Of a DNA stretch of 53,368 nt, positions 44,027 through 53,368 are shown one piece after another; position 1 is the first letter of the stretch; the number at the start of each line of letters is the position of its first letter. The stretch comes from Candidatus Pseudogracilibacillus intestinigallinarum (GTDB lineage Bacteria > Bacillota > Bacilli > Bacillales > Amphibacillaceae). Below the pieces are notes generated by a model. That model searched no databases. It saw only the letters and a program-made list of their open reading frames with translations, and was not told where the DNA came from. The DNA lies in contig DXHX01000015.1 in assembly GCA_019113205.1 (NCBI GenBank), positions 1-53,368 of the forward strand, read 5' to 3'. Both the position numbers and the translations under genes were made by a program.

Positions 44027-44650
44027 GTGGAATTATCAGAGAGACAAGAAACAATTGTACAAATCGTTAAAGAAAATGAACCGATCACTGGGGAACAAAT
44101 TGCCGATAAATTAAATTTATCTCGTGCCACTTTACGTCCAGATCTAGCGATTTTAACAATGGCAGGTTATCTAGAGGCAAGACCAAGAGTAGGGTATTTT
44201 TTTACTGGAAAAAGTGGTTCAGAACTTTTGACTGAAAAAATAAAACAATTTAAAGTGAGTGATTTTCAATCTGTTCCAGTCGTAGTAAAAGAAGATGTAT
44301 CCGTATATGAAGCAATCTCTGCGATGTTTTTAGGTGATGTCGGTACATTGTTTGTCGTGAATGAAGATCATTGTTTATCTGGTGTTTTATCGAGAAAAGA
44401 TTTATTACGTGCTAGTATTGGCAATCAAGATTTAAATAGTTTACCAGTTCATATTATAATGACAAGGATGCCGAATATTACAGTTTGTTATAGTGATGAT
44501 TTATTAATCGAAACTGCTAAAAAGTTAATTGATAAACAGATTGATGGTTTACCAGTTGTAAAACAAAATACAAAAGGTTTACAAGTAGTCGGACGTATAA
44601 CAAAAACGAATGTAACGAAAGCATTTGTAGAATTAATCTTAGATGAATAA
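44027..44650 (+). CDS. ccpN: Gluconeogenesis repressor CcpN
   Basis: Transcription regulator that represses gapB and pckA in glycolytic conditions. 207 residues. An N-terminal winged helix (about 1-60, NEPITGEQIADKLNLSRATL) is followed by two CBS domains (about 80-205) that bind nucleotides. The start is GTG at 44027 with AGGTGGTGG upstream. It sits directly before ppsR, its usual partner. Confidence 0.94.
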   Translation: MELSERQETIVQIVKENEPITGEQIADKLNLSRATLRPDLAILTMAGYLEARPRVGYFFTGKSGSELLTEKIKQFKVSDFQSVPVVVKEDVSVYEAISAMFLGDVGTLFVVNEDHCLSGVLSRKDLLRASIGNQDLNSLPVHIIMTRMPNITVCYSDDLLIETAKKLIDKQIDGLPVVKQNTKGLQVVGRITKTNVTKAFVELILDE

Positions 44651-44668
44651 AGAAGCGAGGGATAATTC

Positions 44669-45478
44669 ATGAATAATCCAACAGTATATGTCCTTTCAGA
44701 TTCGGTTGGAGAAACAGCCGAACTTGTGATTAAAGCAGGTTTAAGTCAATTTACAAATGGAAATTATAAAATTCAGCGTGTCCCGTATGTAGAAGATACG
44801 ATGACGATTGATGAAACATTAGAGCTTGTAAAAGAAGAATCAGGTATTATTGGGTATACTTTAGTAGATCCAAATTTACGAAGATATATGTCAAAAGAAG
44901 CGGCAGAAATGGGCGTAGAAGCAATTGATATTATGGGACCGATGATGGATGCAATGGAACGTACGTTTAATCATGAACCGCGTCATGAACCGGGATTAGT
45001 TTATAAATTAGATCAAGATTATTTTAAACGTATCGAGGCAATTGAGTTTGCTGTCCGTTATGACGATGGGCGTGACCCACGTGGTATTGCTAGAGCGGAT
45101 GTTGTCCTAATTGGTGTATCACGTACATCAAAAACACCATTATCACAATACTTAGCGCATAAGCGCTTGAAAGTAGCAAACGTACCAATTGTACCAGAAG
45201 TCGTACCACCGGAAGAATTATTTCGGATTGATAAGTCGAAGTGTATTGGCTTAAGAATTAGTCCACATAAATTAAATGAAATACGAAAAGAACGTTTAAA
45301 AGCACTTGGTCTTGGAGACCATGCTGCATATGCGACATTCCAACGTATTGAAGAAGAATTACAATATTTTGATGAACTAATCGAAAAAATAGGTTGTGAA
45401 GTAATCGATGTGTCACATAAAGCAGTAGAAGAGACGGCAAATATTATTTTACAAATGATAGAAACAAAAAATAATTAA
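44669..45478 (+). CDS. ppsR: PPDK regulatory protein (bifunctional kinase/pyrophosphorylase, YqfL)
   Basis: DUF299-family enzyme that phosphorylates and dephosphorylates a His-region threonine on pyruvate phosphate dikinase or PEP synthase, controlling flux to PEP. 269 residues. The P-loop-like [17 protein letters not shown] is near 148. N-terminal [13 protein letters not shown] and the central [10 protein letters not shown] are also conserved. In Bacillus subtilis YqfL modulates CcpN activity. It lies 18 bases after ccpN. Confidence 0.93.
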   Translation: MNNPTVYVLSDSVGETAELVIKAGLSQFTNGNYKIQRVPYVEDTMTIDETLELVKEESGIIGYTLVDPNLRRYMSKEAAEMGVEAIDIMGPMMDAMERTFNHEPRHEPGLVYKLDQDYFKRIEAIEFAVRYDDGRDPRGIARADVVLIGVSRTSKTPLSQYLAHKRLKVANVPIVPEVVPPEELFRIDKSKCIGLRISPHKLNEIRKERLKALGLGDHAAYATFQRIEEELQYFDELIEKIGCEVIDVSHKAVEETANIILQMIETKNN

Positions 45479-45587
45479 AAAACTAGATTATATATTGTAT
45501 ATATACTATAATACTATGTTGTACATCGTATATATGTTTGTCCTTTATAAAAAACGGGAAGATAAATAATACGATATATGTGCATAC

Positions 45588-45632
45588 TCCTTCTTTAATA
45601 TAGCGGAAAGATAAAGAAGGATATTTTTTTTC
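45588..45632 (+). terminator. Terminator of ccpN-ppsR
   Basis: TCCTTCTTTA pairs with TAAAGAAGGA (45588-45597 with 45612-45621), then a run of about eight T. Confidence 0.85.
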
Positions 45633-45661
45633 GATAGTTTATAAAAACAATGTCGAAAAAT

Positions 45662-45691
45662 GAAGGACTTTTAGCATGCATATAGAATATA
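45662..45691 (+). promoter_or_regulatory. Sigma-H-like promoter of dnaG-sigA
   Basis: GAAGGACTT (45662-45670) matches RnAGGAwww with one mismatch; after an 11-base spacer ATAGAATATA (45682-45691) matches RnnGAATwww fully. Bacillus subtilis dnaG-sigA has a sigma-H promoter in its cluster, so the resemblance is meaningful. Confidence 0.6.
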
Positions 45692-45720
45692 TATATTAAA
45701 TACGTTTTTAGGTGATATAC

Positions 45721-47514
45721 ATGGCAAATGGTTTACCTGATGAACTGATTGATCAAATTCGAAATGAAAATGATATTGTCGAAGTCATTGGTGAATACGT
45801 TCAGTTAAAAAAACAAGGGAAAAACTATTTTGGGCTTTGTCCATTTCATGATGAGAAATCACCTTCGTTTTCTGTTGTGAAAGAAAAACAGTTTTTTCAT
45901 TGTTTTGGATGCGGGAAAAGTGGAAATGTATTTAATTTTTTAATGGAAAAAGAAACATTTACCTTTATAGAAGCAGTGCAATTTTTAGCAGAACGGGTAC
46001 ATATTTCTTTACCAGAGGCACCCACGAAACGTTCTTCTATGTCAGAAGAACAAACTGCTAACTTAGAAGCACATGATTGGTTGACAAAGTTTTATCACCA
46101 TCTTTTAAAGTATGCAGAAGATGGAAAGGAAGCACTGTCCTATTTAAAGGACCGTAGTATTTCAGATGAAACTATACAACAATTCCAGCTTGGATTTGCT
46201 CCAGCAGATAGTAAATTTACAACGGAATTTTTAGAAGAGAAAGGATTCCATTTACAGTTTTTAGTAAAAGCGGGTTTATTATCGACGTCAGACAACGTTC
46301 ATTTCAATGATATTTTTCGTAATCGTGTTATTTTTCCGATTAAAAATCATTTAGGAAAAACAGTTGCATTTGGTGGACGAGCAATCCATGGTGAACAACC
46401 AAAATATTTAAACAGCAAGGAACATGAATTATTTCGTAAGGGTCAACTATTTTACAATTTTGATTTAGCAAAAAACCATATTCGAAAGCAAAATAGTGTG
46501 ATTATTTTCGAAGGATATATGGATGTTATTCAAGCATATCAAGCTGGTATTAAAAATGGGGTTGCAACCTTAGGTACAGCATTATCAGAATCACAGGTGA
46601 AATTGATCAAACGATATGTTGACCAAGTAACATTATGTTATGACTCAGATGAAGCGGGGCTCAAAGCGGCATATGAGTCAGCGGTTATGTTTCAAAGAAA
46701 TGGGACGAATGTAAGAATTGCAACAATGCGTGATGGGTTAGATCCAGATGATTATATACGTCAATATGGGGGAGAAGCGTTTCAAAGGGATGTATTAGAT
46801 GTAAGTGATACATTTATGAAGTTCTATATGACGTATAAACGAAAAGATTTTAATTTAGCTGTAGATAGTGAAAGAATAGCTTATGTAGAACATATAACAA
46901 AAGCACTTGCAACGGTTGAAAGTCCCATCGAACGGGAATATTACGTAAAAGAGCTTGCAGATGAGTTCAATCTATCAACAGATATTATTCATCATGATAT
47001 AAATACCCATAAAAATCGAATGAAACGAAATAATATGGATAACGTGAATAATTATAGTAATACTACAGTTACAGCACCAGTGAGACAAAGGACTTTGCGA
47101 GCACATATTCGTGCCGAAAGACAACTCATTGCACTTATGTTTCATCATCCATATATCGTTTCAAAAGTACAACAAGAACTAGGTGTCCAATTTACTCAAG
47201 AAGCACATCGTGTCATTTTAACACATGTATATGGATTATTTGAGGAATATGGGGAAGTATCTGTTAGTGAGCTCTTTGATAAAATATCAGATGAACATAT
47301 AAAACAATTGCTAACAGAAATAGCGATGATCGAAGTAAATGACGCCATATCTGATGCAGAATTAAATGATTATATCATGACGATTCAAAAGGAAGTGTCA
47401 AATGGGGACTATTTACGTTCTTTAAAACGTAAACAGAAGGAAGAAAAAGACCCAATTTTAGCAGCGAAAATTGGCTTGGAAATACTCAATATTCAAAAAC
47501 AGTTAAAAATGTAA
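45721..47514 (+). CDS. dnaG: DNA primase
   Basis: Makes RNA primers for replication. 597 residues. The zinc-binding CHC2 domain has Cys40, His43, Cys61 and Cys64 (CPFHDEKSPSF, FHCFGCG). The RNA polymerase core and TOPRIM domain have FEGYMDVIQAYQAG near 263 and CYDSDEAGLKA near 309. The C-terminal domain (about 460-597) binds the DnaB-type helicase. The ATG at 45721 follows AGGTGAT; the GTG at 45712 lies in that ribosome site. Confidence 0.97.
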   Translation: MANGLPDELIDQIRNENDIVEVIGEYVQLKKQGKNYFGLCPFHDEKSPSFSVVKEKQFFHCFGCGKSGNVFNFLMEKETFTFIEAVQFLAERVHISLPEAPTKRSSMSEEQTANLEAHDWLTKFYHHLLKYAEDGKEALSYLKDRSISDETIQQFQLGFAPADSKFTTEFLEEKGFHLQFLVKAGLLSTSDNVHFNDIFRNRVIFPIKNHLGKTVAFGGRAIHGEQPKYLNSKEHELFRKGQLFYNFDLAKNHIRKQNSVIIFEGYMDVIQAYQAGIKNGVATLGTALSESQVKLIKRYVDQVTLCYDSDEAGLKAAYESAVMFQRNGTNVRIATMRDGLDPDDYIRQYGGEAFQRDVLDVSDTFMKFYMTYKRKDFNLAVDSERIAYVEHITKALATVESPIEREYYVKELADEFNLSTDIIHHDINTHKNRMKRNNMDNVNNYSNTTVTAPVRQRTLRAHIRAERQLIALMFHHPYIVSKVQQELGVQFTQEAHRVILTHVYGLFEEYGEVSVSELFDKISDEHIKQLLTEIAMIEVNDAISDAELNDYIMTIQKEVSNGDYLRSLKRKQKEEKDPILAAKIGLEILNIQKQLKM

Positions 47515-47544
47515 GGTAGAGCATATTTAGGAGGGATGGGGCTA

Positions 47545-48654
47545 ATGTCTGATAATAAAACTCCACAAACAGCGGACAATGATCAAACATTGGAACAAGT
47601 GAAAGAGGAATTATTAGAAACAGGTAAGAAATCAGGTGCGTTAGCATACGAAGATGTTGCAGACCGACTTTCTACGTTTGAAATCGAGCCTGAACAAATC
47701 GATGAATTTTATGAGCAGTTGGAAGAACAAGGAATCGAAGTCATCGGTGATGTCGATGAAGAAGAATTAGAAAAAGAACTTTCAACTGAAGCTGATTTAC
47801 GTGATTTAAGTGTACCTTTAGGGGTGAAAATAAATGACCCTGTACGTATGTATTTAAAAGAGATTGGTCGCGTCGATTTATTAACTGCTGAAGAAGAAGT
47901 TGCTTTAGCAATCCGTATTAAGGAGGGCGATGAAGAAGCAAGTAGACAACTGGCAGAAGCAAACTTACGACTAGTTGTAAGTATTGCGAAACGCTATGTT
48001 GGACGCGGAATGCTCTTTTTAGACTTAATTCAAGAAGGAAATATGGGATTAATTAAAGCTGTTGAAAAGTTTGACCATGAAAAAGGGTTTAAATTTAGTA
48101 CGTATGCAACTTGGTGGATTCGTCAGGCAATTACACGTGCGATTGCAGACCAAGCTAGAACGATTCGTATTCCAGTGCATATGGTTGAAACAATCAATAA
48201 GTTAATTAGAGTTCAGCGTCAACTATTACAAGACTTAGGGCGTGAACCAACTCCAGAAGAAATTGGAAAAGAAATGGAACTATCTCCTGCTAAAGTGAGA
48301 GATATCCAAAAAATAGCTCAAGAACCTGTTTCGTTAGAAACGCCAATCGGGGAAGAAGATGACTCACACTTAGGTGACTTTATTGAAGACCAAGAAGCTG
48401 TATCACCATCAGATCATGCGGCATACGAATTATTAAAAGAACAATTAGAAGATGTGCTTGATACATTAACAGATCGTGAAGAAAACGTGTTACGTTTACG
48501 TTTCGGTTTAGATGATGGTCGTACGAGAACTTTAGAGGAAGTTGGTAAAGTATTCGGAGTAACGAGAGAACGAATTCGTCAAATCGAAGCTAAAGCATTA
48601 AGAAAACTACGTCACCCTAGTCGTAGCAAACGTTTAAAGGACTTCTTAGAATAA
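47545..48654 (+). CDS. sigA: Primary sigma factor RpoD/SigA
   Basis: Housekeeping sigma factor for transcription initiation. 369 residues, close to Bacillus subtilis SigA. An acidic region 1.1 covers about 1-80, region 1.2 [19 protein letters not shown] near 100, region 2 [19 protein letters not shown] and [17 protein letters not shown] near 150-200, region 3, and region 4 with [18 protein letters not shown] near 335. ATG 47545 has nine bases after AGGAGGG; the ATG at 47536 is too close. Follows dnaG by 30 bases. Confidence 0.98.
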   Translation: MSDNKTPQTADNDQTLEQVKEELLETGKKSGALAYEDVADRLSTFEIEPEQIDEFYEQLEEQGIEVIGDVDEEELEKELSTEADLRDLSVPLGVKINDPVRMYLKEIGRVDLLTAEEEVALAIRIKEGDEEASRQLAEANLRLVVSIAKRYVGRGMLFLDLIQEGNMGLIKAVEKFDHEKGFKFSTYATWWIRQAITRAIADQARTIRIPVHMVETINKLIRVQRQLLQDLGREPTPEEIGKEMELSPAKVRDIQKIAQEPVSLETPIGEEDDSHLGDFIEDQEAVSPSDHAAYELLKEQLEDVLDTLTDREENVLRLRFGLDDGRTRTLEEVGKVFGVTRERIRQIEAKALRKLRHPSRSKRLKDFLE

Positions 48655-48695
48655 TTTCATAATGACTTTTCATTATGAAATTATTCCTTTGTTTG
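48650..48695 (+). terminator. Hairpin terminator after sigA
   Basis: AATAATTTCATAATG-ACTTTT-CATTATGAAATTATT. Perfect 15-base stem spanning the sigA stop, with a weak T-tract. Confidence 0.75.
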
Positions 48696-48823
48696 TGAGT
48701 TTTTTTATAAAAATTAGCTCTCATATGTATTATTACTTTAATATAAGACGAATATCGAGTAAAATAGATATTGTCTTTACATAATTATATTTATCATCAT
48801 ATTATTTAAGGAGGAAACATCGA

Positions 48824-49198
48824 ATGAAGAAAAACATTCTCCCATTTGGAATTATTGCTGTCGTTGGTATTTTTGCAGCGATTATCGTTTTCTATATTGG
48901 CGTTGAGCAACGTGAAGATATTCGTTTAGCAGAAGAAAATGGCGGTGAAGAAGTTACTGAGAACAATGATGGCGAAGTAGCTGACGATCCTGAAGCTGTC
49001 TATGCGAACTCATGTGCGAGCTGTCACGGAGATGACTTATCAGGAGCAATGGGACCAGACTTAACAAAAGTTGGTAGTGACCACTCAGCAGATGATATTG
49101 TAAATATCATTAACAATGGTCAAGGTGCAATGCCACCAGGACTAGTAGGGCCAGAAGAGGCAGATTTACTAGCTGAATGGCTAAGCGAAATGAAATAA
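48824..49198 (+). CDS. cccA: Membrane-anchored cytochrome c550
   Basis: Single-haem c-type cytochrome on the outer membrane face, an electron carrier toward cytochrome c oxidase. 124 residues. An N-terminal uncleaved anchor covers about 5-27, then an acidic Glu/Asp/Asn linker, the haem motif CASCH near residue 64, and the axial Met in QGAMPPG near 101. Adjacent to sigA as in Bacillus subtilis. CcdA encoded in this window would help keep its cysteines reduced for haem attachment, and the ba3 oxidase is a plausible electron acceptor (inference). Confidence 0.95.
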   Translation: MKKNILPFGIIAVVGIFAAIIVFYIGVEQREDIRLAEENGGEEVTENNDGEVADDPEAVYANSCASCHGDDLSGAMGPDLTKVGSDHSADDIVNIINNGQGAMPPGLVGPEEADLLAEWLSEMK

Positions 49199-49274
49199 TA
49201 TGTAAATTATATTAGAGAGGTTAGACAACATTATCACAGAATAACGATTATGTTTAAAGAACATGAATCGATTA

Positions 49275-49283
49275 TGGTACAAT
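49275..49283 (+). promoter_or_regulatory. Extended -10 promoter of trmK-yqfO
   Basis: TGG-TACAAT (-10 at 49278-49283), about 55 bases before trmK. Weak -35. Confidence 0.5.
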
Positions 49284-49337
49284 AGTGATAGGTGTCCTAG
49301 CCTCTTTTTACGTTTAATTAATAATAAAAGGTGAACT

Positions 49338-50033
49338 ATGATGAAAGATTTTAAACAAATATCAGAAAGATTAAAACAAATTGCTACCTATATTGATTCT
49401 AATATGCGTTTTGCTGATATCGGTTCAGACCACGCTTATTTGCCGTCGTATGTTTGCTTACAAAATCAAACGGTTCAAGCAATCGCCGGTGAAATTAGTA
49501 ATGGTCCTTATGACCGTGCAAAACAAACGATAGAAGAATACGGATTAACAGATCAAATCCAAGTACGGTTAGGAAATGGACTAGAAGTAATAGAACGAGA
49601 TGAAGTAGACGCAATCGTTATCGCCGGAATGGGTGGTGGACTTATTGCCTCTATTTTAAAAGAAGGTGCACATAAATTAGAACATATTACACGTATTATT
49701 GCCCAACCTAATACGAATGGATATATTGTACGTAAAACATTACATGAATTAGGTTATACACCTATAAAAGAACAAATTATCGAAGAAAATAACCATATAT
49801 ACGAAATGATTGTTGCAGAGCGAGCAGAAGATCATACATTAGATGAAAAAGAATATATGTTTGGTCCAATATTATTACAAGAAAAATCATCAACGTTCAT
49901 AAAAAAATGGACGAAAGAACGGGATAAAGTTTTATATATTTTAAATCAGATGAATAAAAGTACAGAAAAAAATGTGGAAAAAATATATCAGTATGAAAAA
50001 ACTTTACGATGGATAGAGGAGGTCATACGATGA
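49338..50033 (+). CDS. trmK: tRNA adenine-22 N1-methyltransferase TrmK
   Basis: SAM-dependent methylation of A22 in bacterial tRNA. 231 residues. The Rossmann core has FADIGSDHAYLP near residue 24-35 (SAM binding), EISNGPYDRAKQTI near 52, and the AIVIAGMGGGLI catalytic loop near 92. A C-terminal coiled coil follows. The stop overlaps the yqfO start as ATGA. Confidence 0.94.
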   Translation: MMKDFKQISERLKQIATYIDSNMRFADIGSDHAYLPSYVCLQNQTVQAIAGEISNGPYDRAKQTIEEYGLTDQIQVRLGNGLEVIERDEVDAIVIAGMGGGLIASILKEGAHKLEHITRIIAQPNTNGYIVRKTLHELGYTPIKEQIIEENNHIYEMIVAERAEDHTLDEKEYMFGPILLQEKSSTFIKKWTKERDKVLYILNQMNKSTEKNVEKIYQYEKTLRWIEEVIR

Positions 50034-51136
50034 ATACTATTACACATAAAAATGTTTTTAGAACTTTAGAGAAATGGGCACCAAAAAGTTTAGCATATGA
50101 TTGGGATAATGTCGGGTTACAAGTAGGAAATGTACATGATGAAACAAAAAAGGTATTAATTACTTTAGACGTAACGAACGATGTTGTGAATGAAGCAATA
50201 CGTCATGATGTGAATTTAATTATTGCACACCATCCATTATTGTTTCAGTCTATAAAACAAATTGATTTTTCAACGCCAAAAGGAAAAGTGATTCAGAAGT
50301 TAATCCAACATAATATAACAGTTTATGCAGCACATACAAATTTAGATATCGCTGAAGGTGGTGTCAACGATTTACTGCTGGATGCATTAGACATATCAAA
50401 TCGGAAGAATTTTATCCCTTTTAAAGAAGAAGCACTGTATAAATTAGTAATATTTGTTCCAAACACACATGAAACGGAATTGAGAGATGCATTAAGTGAC
50501 GCTGGTGCAGGACATATTGGAAATTATAGTCATTGCACATTCCGTCAAGAGGGACAAGGTACATTTAAACCATTAGATGGGACAAACCCATATATTGGTT
50601 CACAAAATGAACTTACATTTGTAGATGAAATAAAACTGGAAACGATTGTGACGGAAAATAATATGCAACAGGTGTTACAAGCAATGTTTCAAGCACATCC
50701 ATATGAAGAAGTTGCATATGATTTATATCCATTACAGCAAAAAGGACATACATTTGGCTTAGGTAGAATCGGTACATTAGATACTCCGCAATCGTTAATG
50801 CATTTTGTGGAAAGAGTGAAAGATGCATATGGTTTAGAAAAAGTTAAAGTAGTTGGAGATGTACATGCTATGATTCAAAAAGTTGCTGTACTAGGAGGAA
50901 GTGGAGAAAAGTATATTGCAGCTGCCAAAAAAATGGGGGCAGATGTATATATAACAGGAGACTTAACATTTCATCATGCACAAGATGGAATGGAAATGGG
51001 AATTCATTTAATTGATGCAGGACATTATATTGAACAAATAATGAAACAAGCAACAAAAACTTATATAGAGGCGAAATATCCAACATTATCCGTGATGGAA
51101 TCAACAATTAATACGAATCCATTTCAATTTTTATAA
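50030..51136 (+). CDS. yqfO: Nif3-like dinuclear metal protein YqfO
   Basis: 368 residues with two NIF3 halves and a central PII-like insertion (about 125-240), as in Bacillus YqfO. Metal-binding words include LIIAHHPLLF near 64, HTNLD near 104, and the C-terminal DLTFHHAQDG near 313 with IDAGHYIEQ near 329. Its physiological role is unsettled. It is translationally coupled to trmK. ATG 50030 follows GGAGG inside the trmK end. Confidence 0.93.
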   Translation: MNTITHKNVFRTLEKWAPKSLAYDWDNVGLQVGNVHDETKKVLITLDVTNDVVNEAIRHDVNLIIAHHPLLFQSIKQIDFSTPKGKVIQKLIQHNITVYAAHTNLDIAEGGVNDLLLDALDISNRKNFIPFKEEALYKLVIFVPNTHETELRDALSDAGAGHIGNYSHCTFRQEGQGTFKPLDGTNPYIGSQNELTFVDEIKLETIVTENNMQQVLQAMFQAHPYEEVAYDLYPLQQKGHTFGLGRIGTLDTPQSLMHFVERVKDAYGLEKVKVVGDVHAMIQKVAVLGGSGEKYIAAAKKMGADVYITGDLTFHHAQDGMEMGIHLIDAGHYIEQIMKQATKTYIEAKYPTLSVMESTINTNPFQFL

Positions 51137-51155
51137 ATAGAAGGGAGTAATTGGA

Positions 51156-52466
51156 ATGGAAAAAAAGTTTCAAGCTCTAGGATTAAGTGAAGAAATACAA
51201 CAGATAGTAGATGAGCTATACTTTAAAAAGCCGACACAAATTCAAGAAGAAGCAATTCCAGCCATTTTACATGGGAAAAGCATTATTGGACAATCACAAA
51301 CAGGTTCAGGGAAAACACATGCATTTTTATTACCTTTACTAAATAGGTTAGAAGATGATGCAGAGGGAGTTCAAATAGTTATCACTGCTCCAACTAGGGA
51401 GTTGGCGATGCAGCTACATGAAGAAATAAAAACAATGACGACTATAGCGAACAAAGAGAATGTATGGACATCTCGTTTATTAATAGGTGGACTTGATCGT
51501 CAACGCATGATGAAACAGTTAGAAAGAACGCCAAAGATTATTGTAGGAACACCTGGAAGGATTTTAGATATGGTGAATGAAGGAGTACTATCAATTTATA
51601 GTGCGACTTCATTTGTAGTGGATGAAGCGGATTTAATGCTTGATTTACGTTTTATAGAAACAATTGATGAATTACTTGTTACTTGTAAAAGGGACATTCA
51701 AATGCTCATTTTCTCGGCGACCATCCCAACACAGTTACAGCATTTTATCCGAAAATATCTAGATAAACCAACATATATTAAAATCGAAAATGGTATTGCA
51801 CCACAATCAATGACACATCGATTAATCGATCGTAAACATGGGGATATCGTCCAGAAAATAGTTGGAATTTCAAATGTGATTCAACCATTTGTTGCTATTT
51901 TATTTACAAATAGCAAAGAGTCTGCCGATGAATTAGCGGGTAACTTACATCGTGCTGGATTAAATGTTGGTGTACTACATGGTGGCTTAACGAGTCGCGA
52001 ACGAACAAAAACGGTCAAAGCTATTTTAGATTTGAAATATGAGTATATCGTTGCGACTGACCTGGCTTCACGTGGAATTGATATAAAAGGCGCAAGCCAT
52101 GTGATCAATGTAGAATTACCAAAAGAAACAGAATTTTATATTCACCGTGTTGGACGAACGGCACGCGCAGGTTTAGATGGAACTGCAATTAGTTTTTATA
52201 CAGAAGATGACATTCCATTAGTTGAACAATTGGAAAAACAAGGACTTTCTTTTGTTTATTCTGATGTGAAAAACGGGGAATTTGTGGAAGCAAAACGTTA
52301 CAATGTACGGGCACTTCGTAAAAACGTTTCTACGGAAGTAGATAAAGAAGCATGGAAACAAGTGCGTAAACCAAAAAAGGTAAAACCAGGATATAAAAAG
52401 AAAATGAAGCAAGAACAAGAAAAAATAAAGAAAAGATTACAACGACAAAAACGTCGCAGAAAATAA
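51156..52466 (+). CDS. cshB: DEAD-box RNA helicase CshB
   Basis: ATP-dependent RNA helicase tied to cold adaptation, acting with cold-shock proteins. 436 residues. The Q motif FKKPTQIQEEAI is near 23, Walker A QTGSGKT near 48, PTRELAMQ near 80, DEAD near 155, SAT near 187, the HRVGRTARAG motif VI near 330, and a basic Lys/Arg-rich C-terminal tail (about 400-436). It precedes nfo as in Bacillus subtilis. The start follows AAGGGAG. Confidence 0.95.
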   Translation: MEKKFQALGLSEEIQQIVDELYFKKPTQIQEEAIPAILHGKSIIGQSQTGSGKTHAFLLPLLNRLEDDAEGVQIVITAPTRELAMQLHEEIKTMTTIANKENVWTSRLLIGGLDRQRMMKQLERTPKIIVGTPGRILDMVNEGVLSIYSATSFVVDEADLMLDLRFIETIDELLVTCKRDIQMLIFSATIPTQLQHFIRKYLDKPTYIKIENGIAPQSMTHRLIDRKHGDIVQKIVGISNVIQPFVAILFTNSKESADELAGNLHRAGLNVGVLHGGLTSRERTKTVKAILDLKYEYIVATDLASRGIDIKGASHVINVELPKETEFYIHRVGRTARAGLDGTAISFYTEDDIPLVEQLEKQGLSFVYSDVKNGEFVEAKRYNVRALRKNVSTEVDKEAWKQVRKPKKVKPGYKKKMKQEQEKIKKRLQRQKRRRK

Positions 52467-52478
52467 TGAGGTGGGAAT

Positions 52479-53368
52479 ATGGTTAAATTAGGTTCACATG
52501 TATCAATGAGTGGAAAGAAAATGTTATTAGGTTCCAGTGAAGAGGCAACAAAATATGGTGCAACAACATTGATGATTTATACTGGTGCACCACAAAACAC
52601 AAGAAGAAAGCCGATTGAGGAATTAAATATTGAAGCGGGATTACAGCATATGAAAGACAACGGTATTTCTGACATTGTAGTCCATGCACCATATATTATT
52701 AATATTGCCAATACGACAAAACCGGAAACATTTGAATTAGGTGTCGATTTCTTACGTATGGAAATTGAAAGAACAGCAGCAATCGGTGCAAAACAAATTG
52801 TTTTACACCCTGGAGCACATGTTGGCGCAGGAGTAGACGCAGGAATTGATCGTATAATTGAAGGGCTTAATGAAGTGTTAACGAACGACCAAGAAGTACA
52901 AATTGCTTTAGAGACAATGGCTGGAAAAGGTACAGAAATCGGACGTAGTTTTGATGAATTAGCACGCATTATAGATGGAGTGACACATAATGAAAAATTA
53001 TCTGTTTGTTTAGATACTTGTCACATTCATGATGCAGGATATGAAATTACCGAAGGGCGTCTAGATAATGTTTTAAATGAATTTGATCAAATTGTTGGTT
53101 TAGACCGTATTAAAGTTGTCCACGTGAATGATAGTAAGAACGTATGTGGGGCTCAAAAAGACCGACATGAAAATATTGGCTTTGGTCATATTGGTTTTGA
53201 TACATTGCATGAAGTTATTTATCATGAAGCATTTAAAGATTTACCTAAAATTTTAGAAACACCATTTGTTGGGGAAGATAAGAAGAACAAAAAACCTCCA
53301 TACAAATTTGAGATTGAAATGATTAAAAATGGTGTGTTCGATAAAAACATTTTACAAAAAATTATGGA
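52479..53368 (+). CDS. nfo: Endonuclease IV, cut at the window end
   Basis: AP endonuclease of base excision repair; zinc TIM barrel. 296 codons plus two bases are visible, so it is within a codon or so of complete (family about 297). Metal ligands are seen in VLHPGAHVG near residue 109, ALETMAGKG near 145, [12 protein letters not shown] near 179-190, HVNDSKN near 213, and [14 protein letters not shown] near 227-240. The ATG at 52479 follows GAGGTGGGA, 12 bases after the cshB stop. Confidence 0.97.
   Translation, partial: MVKLGSHVSMSGKKMLLGSSEEATKYGATTLMIYTGAPQNTRRKPIEELNIEAGLQHMKDNGISDIVVHAPYIINIANTTKPETFELGVDFLRMEIERTAAIGAKQIVLHPGAHVGAGVDAGIDRIIEGLNEVLTNDQEVQIALETMAGKGTEIGRSFDELARIIDGVTHNEKLSVCLDTCHIHDAGYEITEGRLDNVLNEFDQIVGLDRIKVVHVNDSKNVCGAQKDRHENIGFGHIGFDTLHEVIYHEAFKDLPKILETPFVGEDKKNKKPPYKFEIEMIKNGVFDKNILQKIM

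Noticed and set aside
49213-49311. Nine-base inverted repeat AGAGGTTAG/CTAGCCTCT flanking the trmK promoter
   Set aside because: The arms are about 80 bases apart and enclose a likely promoter, so a hairpin is doubtful.
1-53368. CRISPR arrays, tRNA genes, intact insertion sequences, integrases and attachment sites
   Set aside because: No repeat-spacer series, tRNA-like T-arm words in context, transposase frames or paired att repeats were seen by eye.

Overview
The window is chromosomal DNA from a low-GC, endospore-forming Firmicute of the Bacillaceae. The evidence is the gene content and order: recU-ponA, gpsB-rnpB-ypsC, ccdA...citB, and the long block mtaB-rpsU-yqeY-yqeZ-floA-yqfD-phoH-pgpH-ybeY-dgkA-era-yqzL-recO-glyQS-ccpN-ppsR-dnaG-sigA-cccA-trmK-yqfO-cshB-nfo, which is nearly colinear with Bacillus subtilis. 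A ba3-type oxidase, a long-form thymidylate synthase and very acidic surface proteins would suit an Oceanobacillus/Virgibacillus/Gracilibacillus-like organism. The genus cannot be fixed from sequence alone.

Layout. (1) 1-5272: cell wall and division genes. ponA (cut by the window start) and recU are on the minus strand; yppE, cdd and gpsB are on the plus strand; the type B RNase P RNA follows. (2) 5301-9350: the rRNA methyltransferase-like ypsC, then about 2.4 kb of gene-poor DNA holding decayed phage/mobile-element remnants and two intact acidic lipoprotein genes. (3) 9395-12341, minus strand: a ba3-type cytochrome oxidase operon (IIa, II, I) ending in a SCO copper chaperone. (4) 12722-16914: cspD, thyA, a small membrane protein, dfrA, tatA and tatC. 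(5) 17134-26795: ccdA, an isolated MrpB/MnhB homologue, ccdC, a pseudouridine-catabolism cluster (HTH-pseudokinase, psuK, psuG), yneK, a sporulation-type histidine kinase and aconitase. (6) 27017-53368: a MOSC protein, then the conserved mtaB-to-nfo block for translation, c-di-AMP hydrolysis, recombination, glycyl-tRNA synthesis (T-box controlled), replication priming and the primary sigma factor. nfo is cut at its last codon or so.

How the genes fit together. Cytochrome and electron-transport maturation recurs: ba3 oxidase plus SCO, CcdA/CcdC for haem-c attachment, and cytochrome c550. thyA and dfrA form the folate/dTMP pair. tatA and tatC form a minimal Tat translocase separated by an attenuator-like terminator. 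ccpN and ppsR form a gluconeogenesis-control pair. dnaG-sigA is preceded by a sigma-H-like promoter, and yqfD by a sigma-E-like -10, both matching a sporulating lifestyle.

There is no integrase, intact insertion sequence, CRISPR array or tRNA gene that I can see. The least ordinary items are the HTH-PfkB protein that has lost its catalytic motif, the orphan MrpB between ccdA and ccdC, the phage-debris zone around the lipoproteins, and several uncharacterised palindromes or phased repeats in promoters (upstream of citB, rpsU and thyA, and between recU and the yppE operon). No wholly new multi-gene defence or metabolic system is evident.
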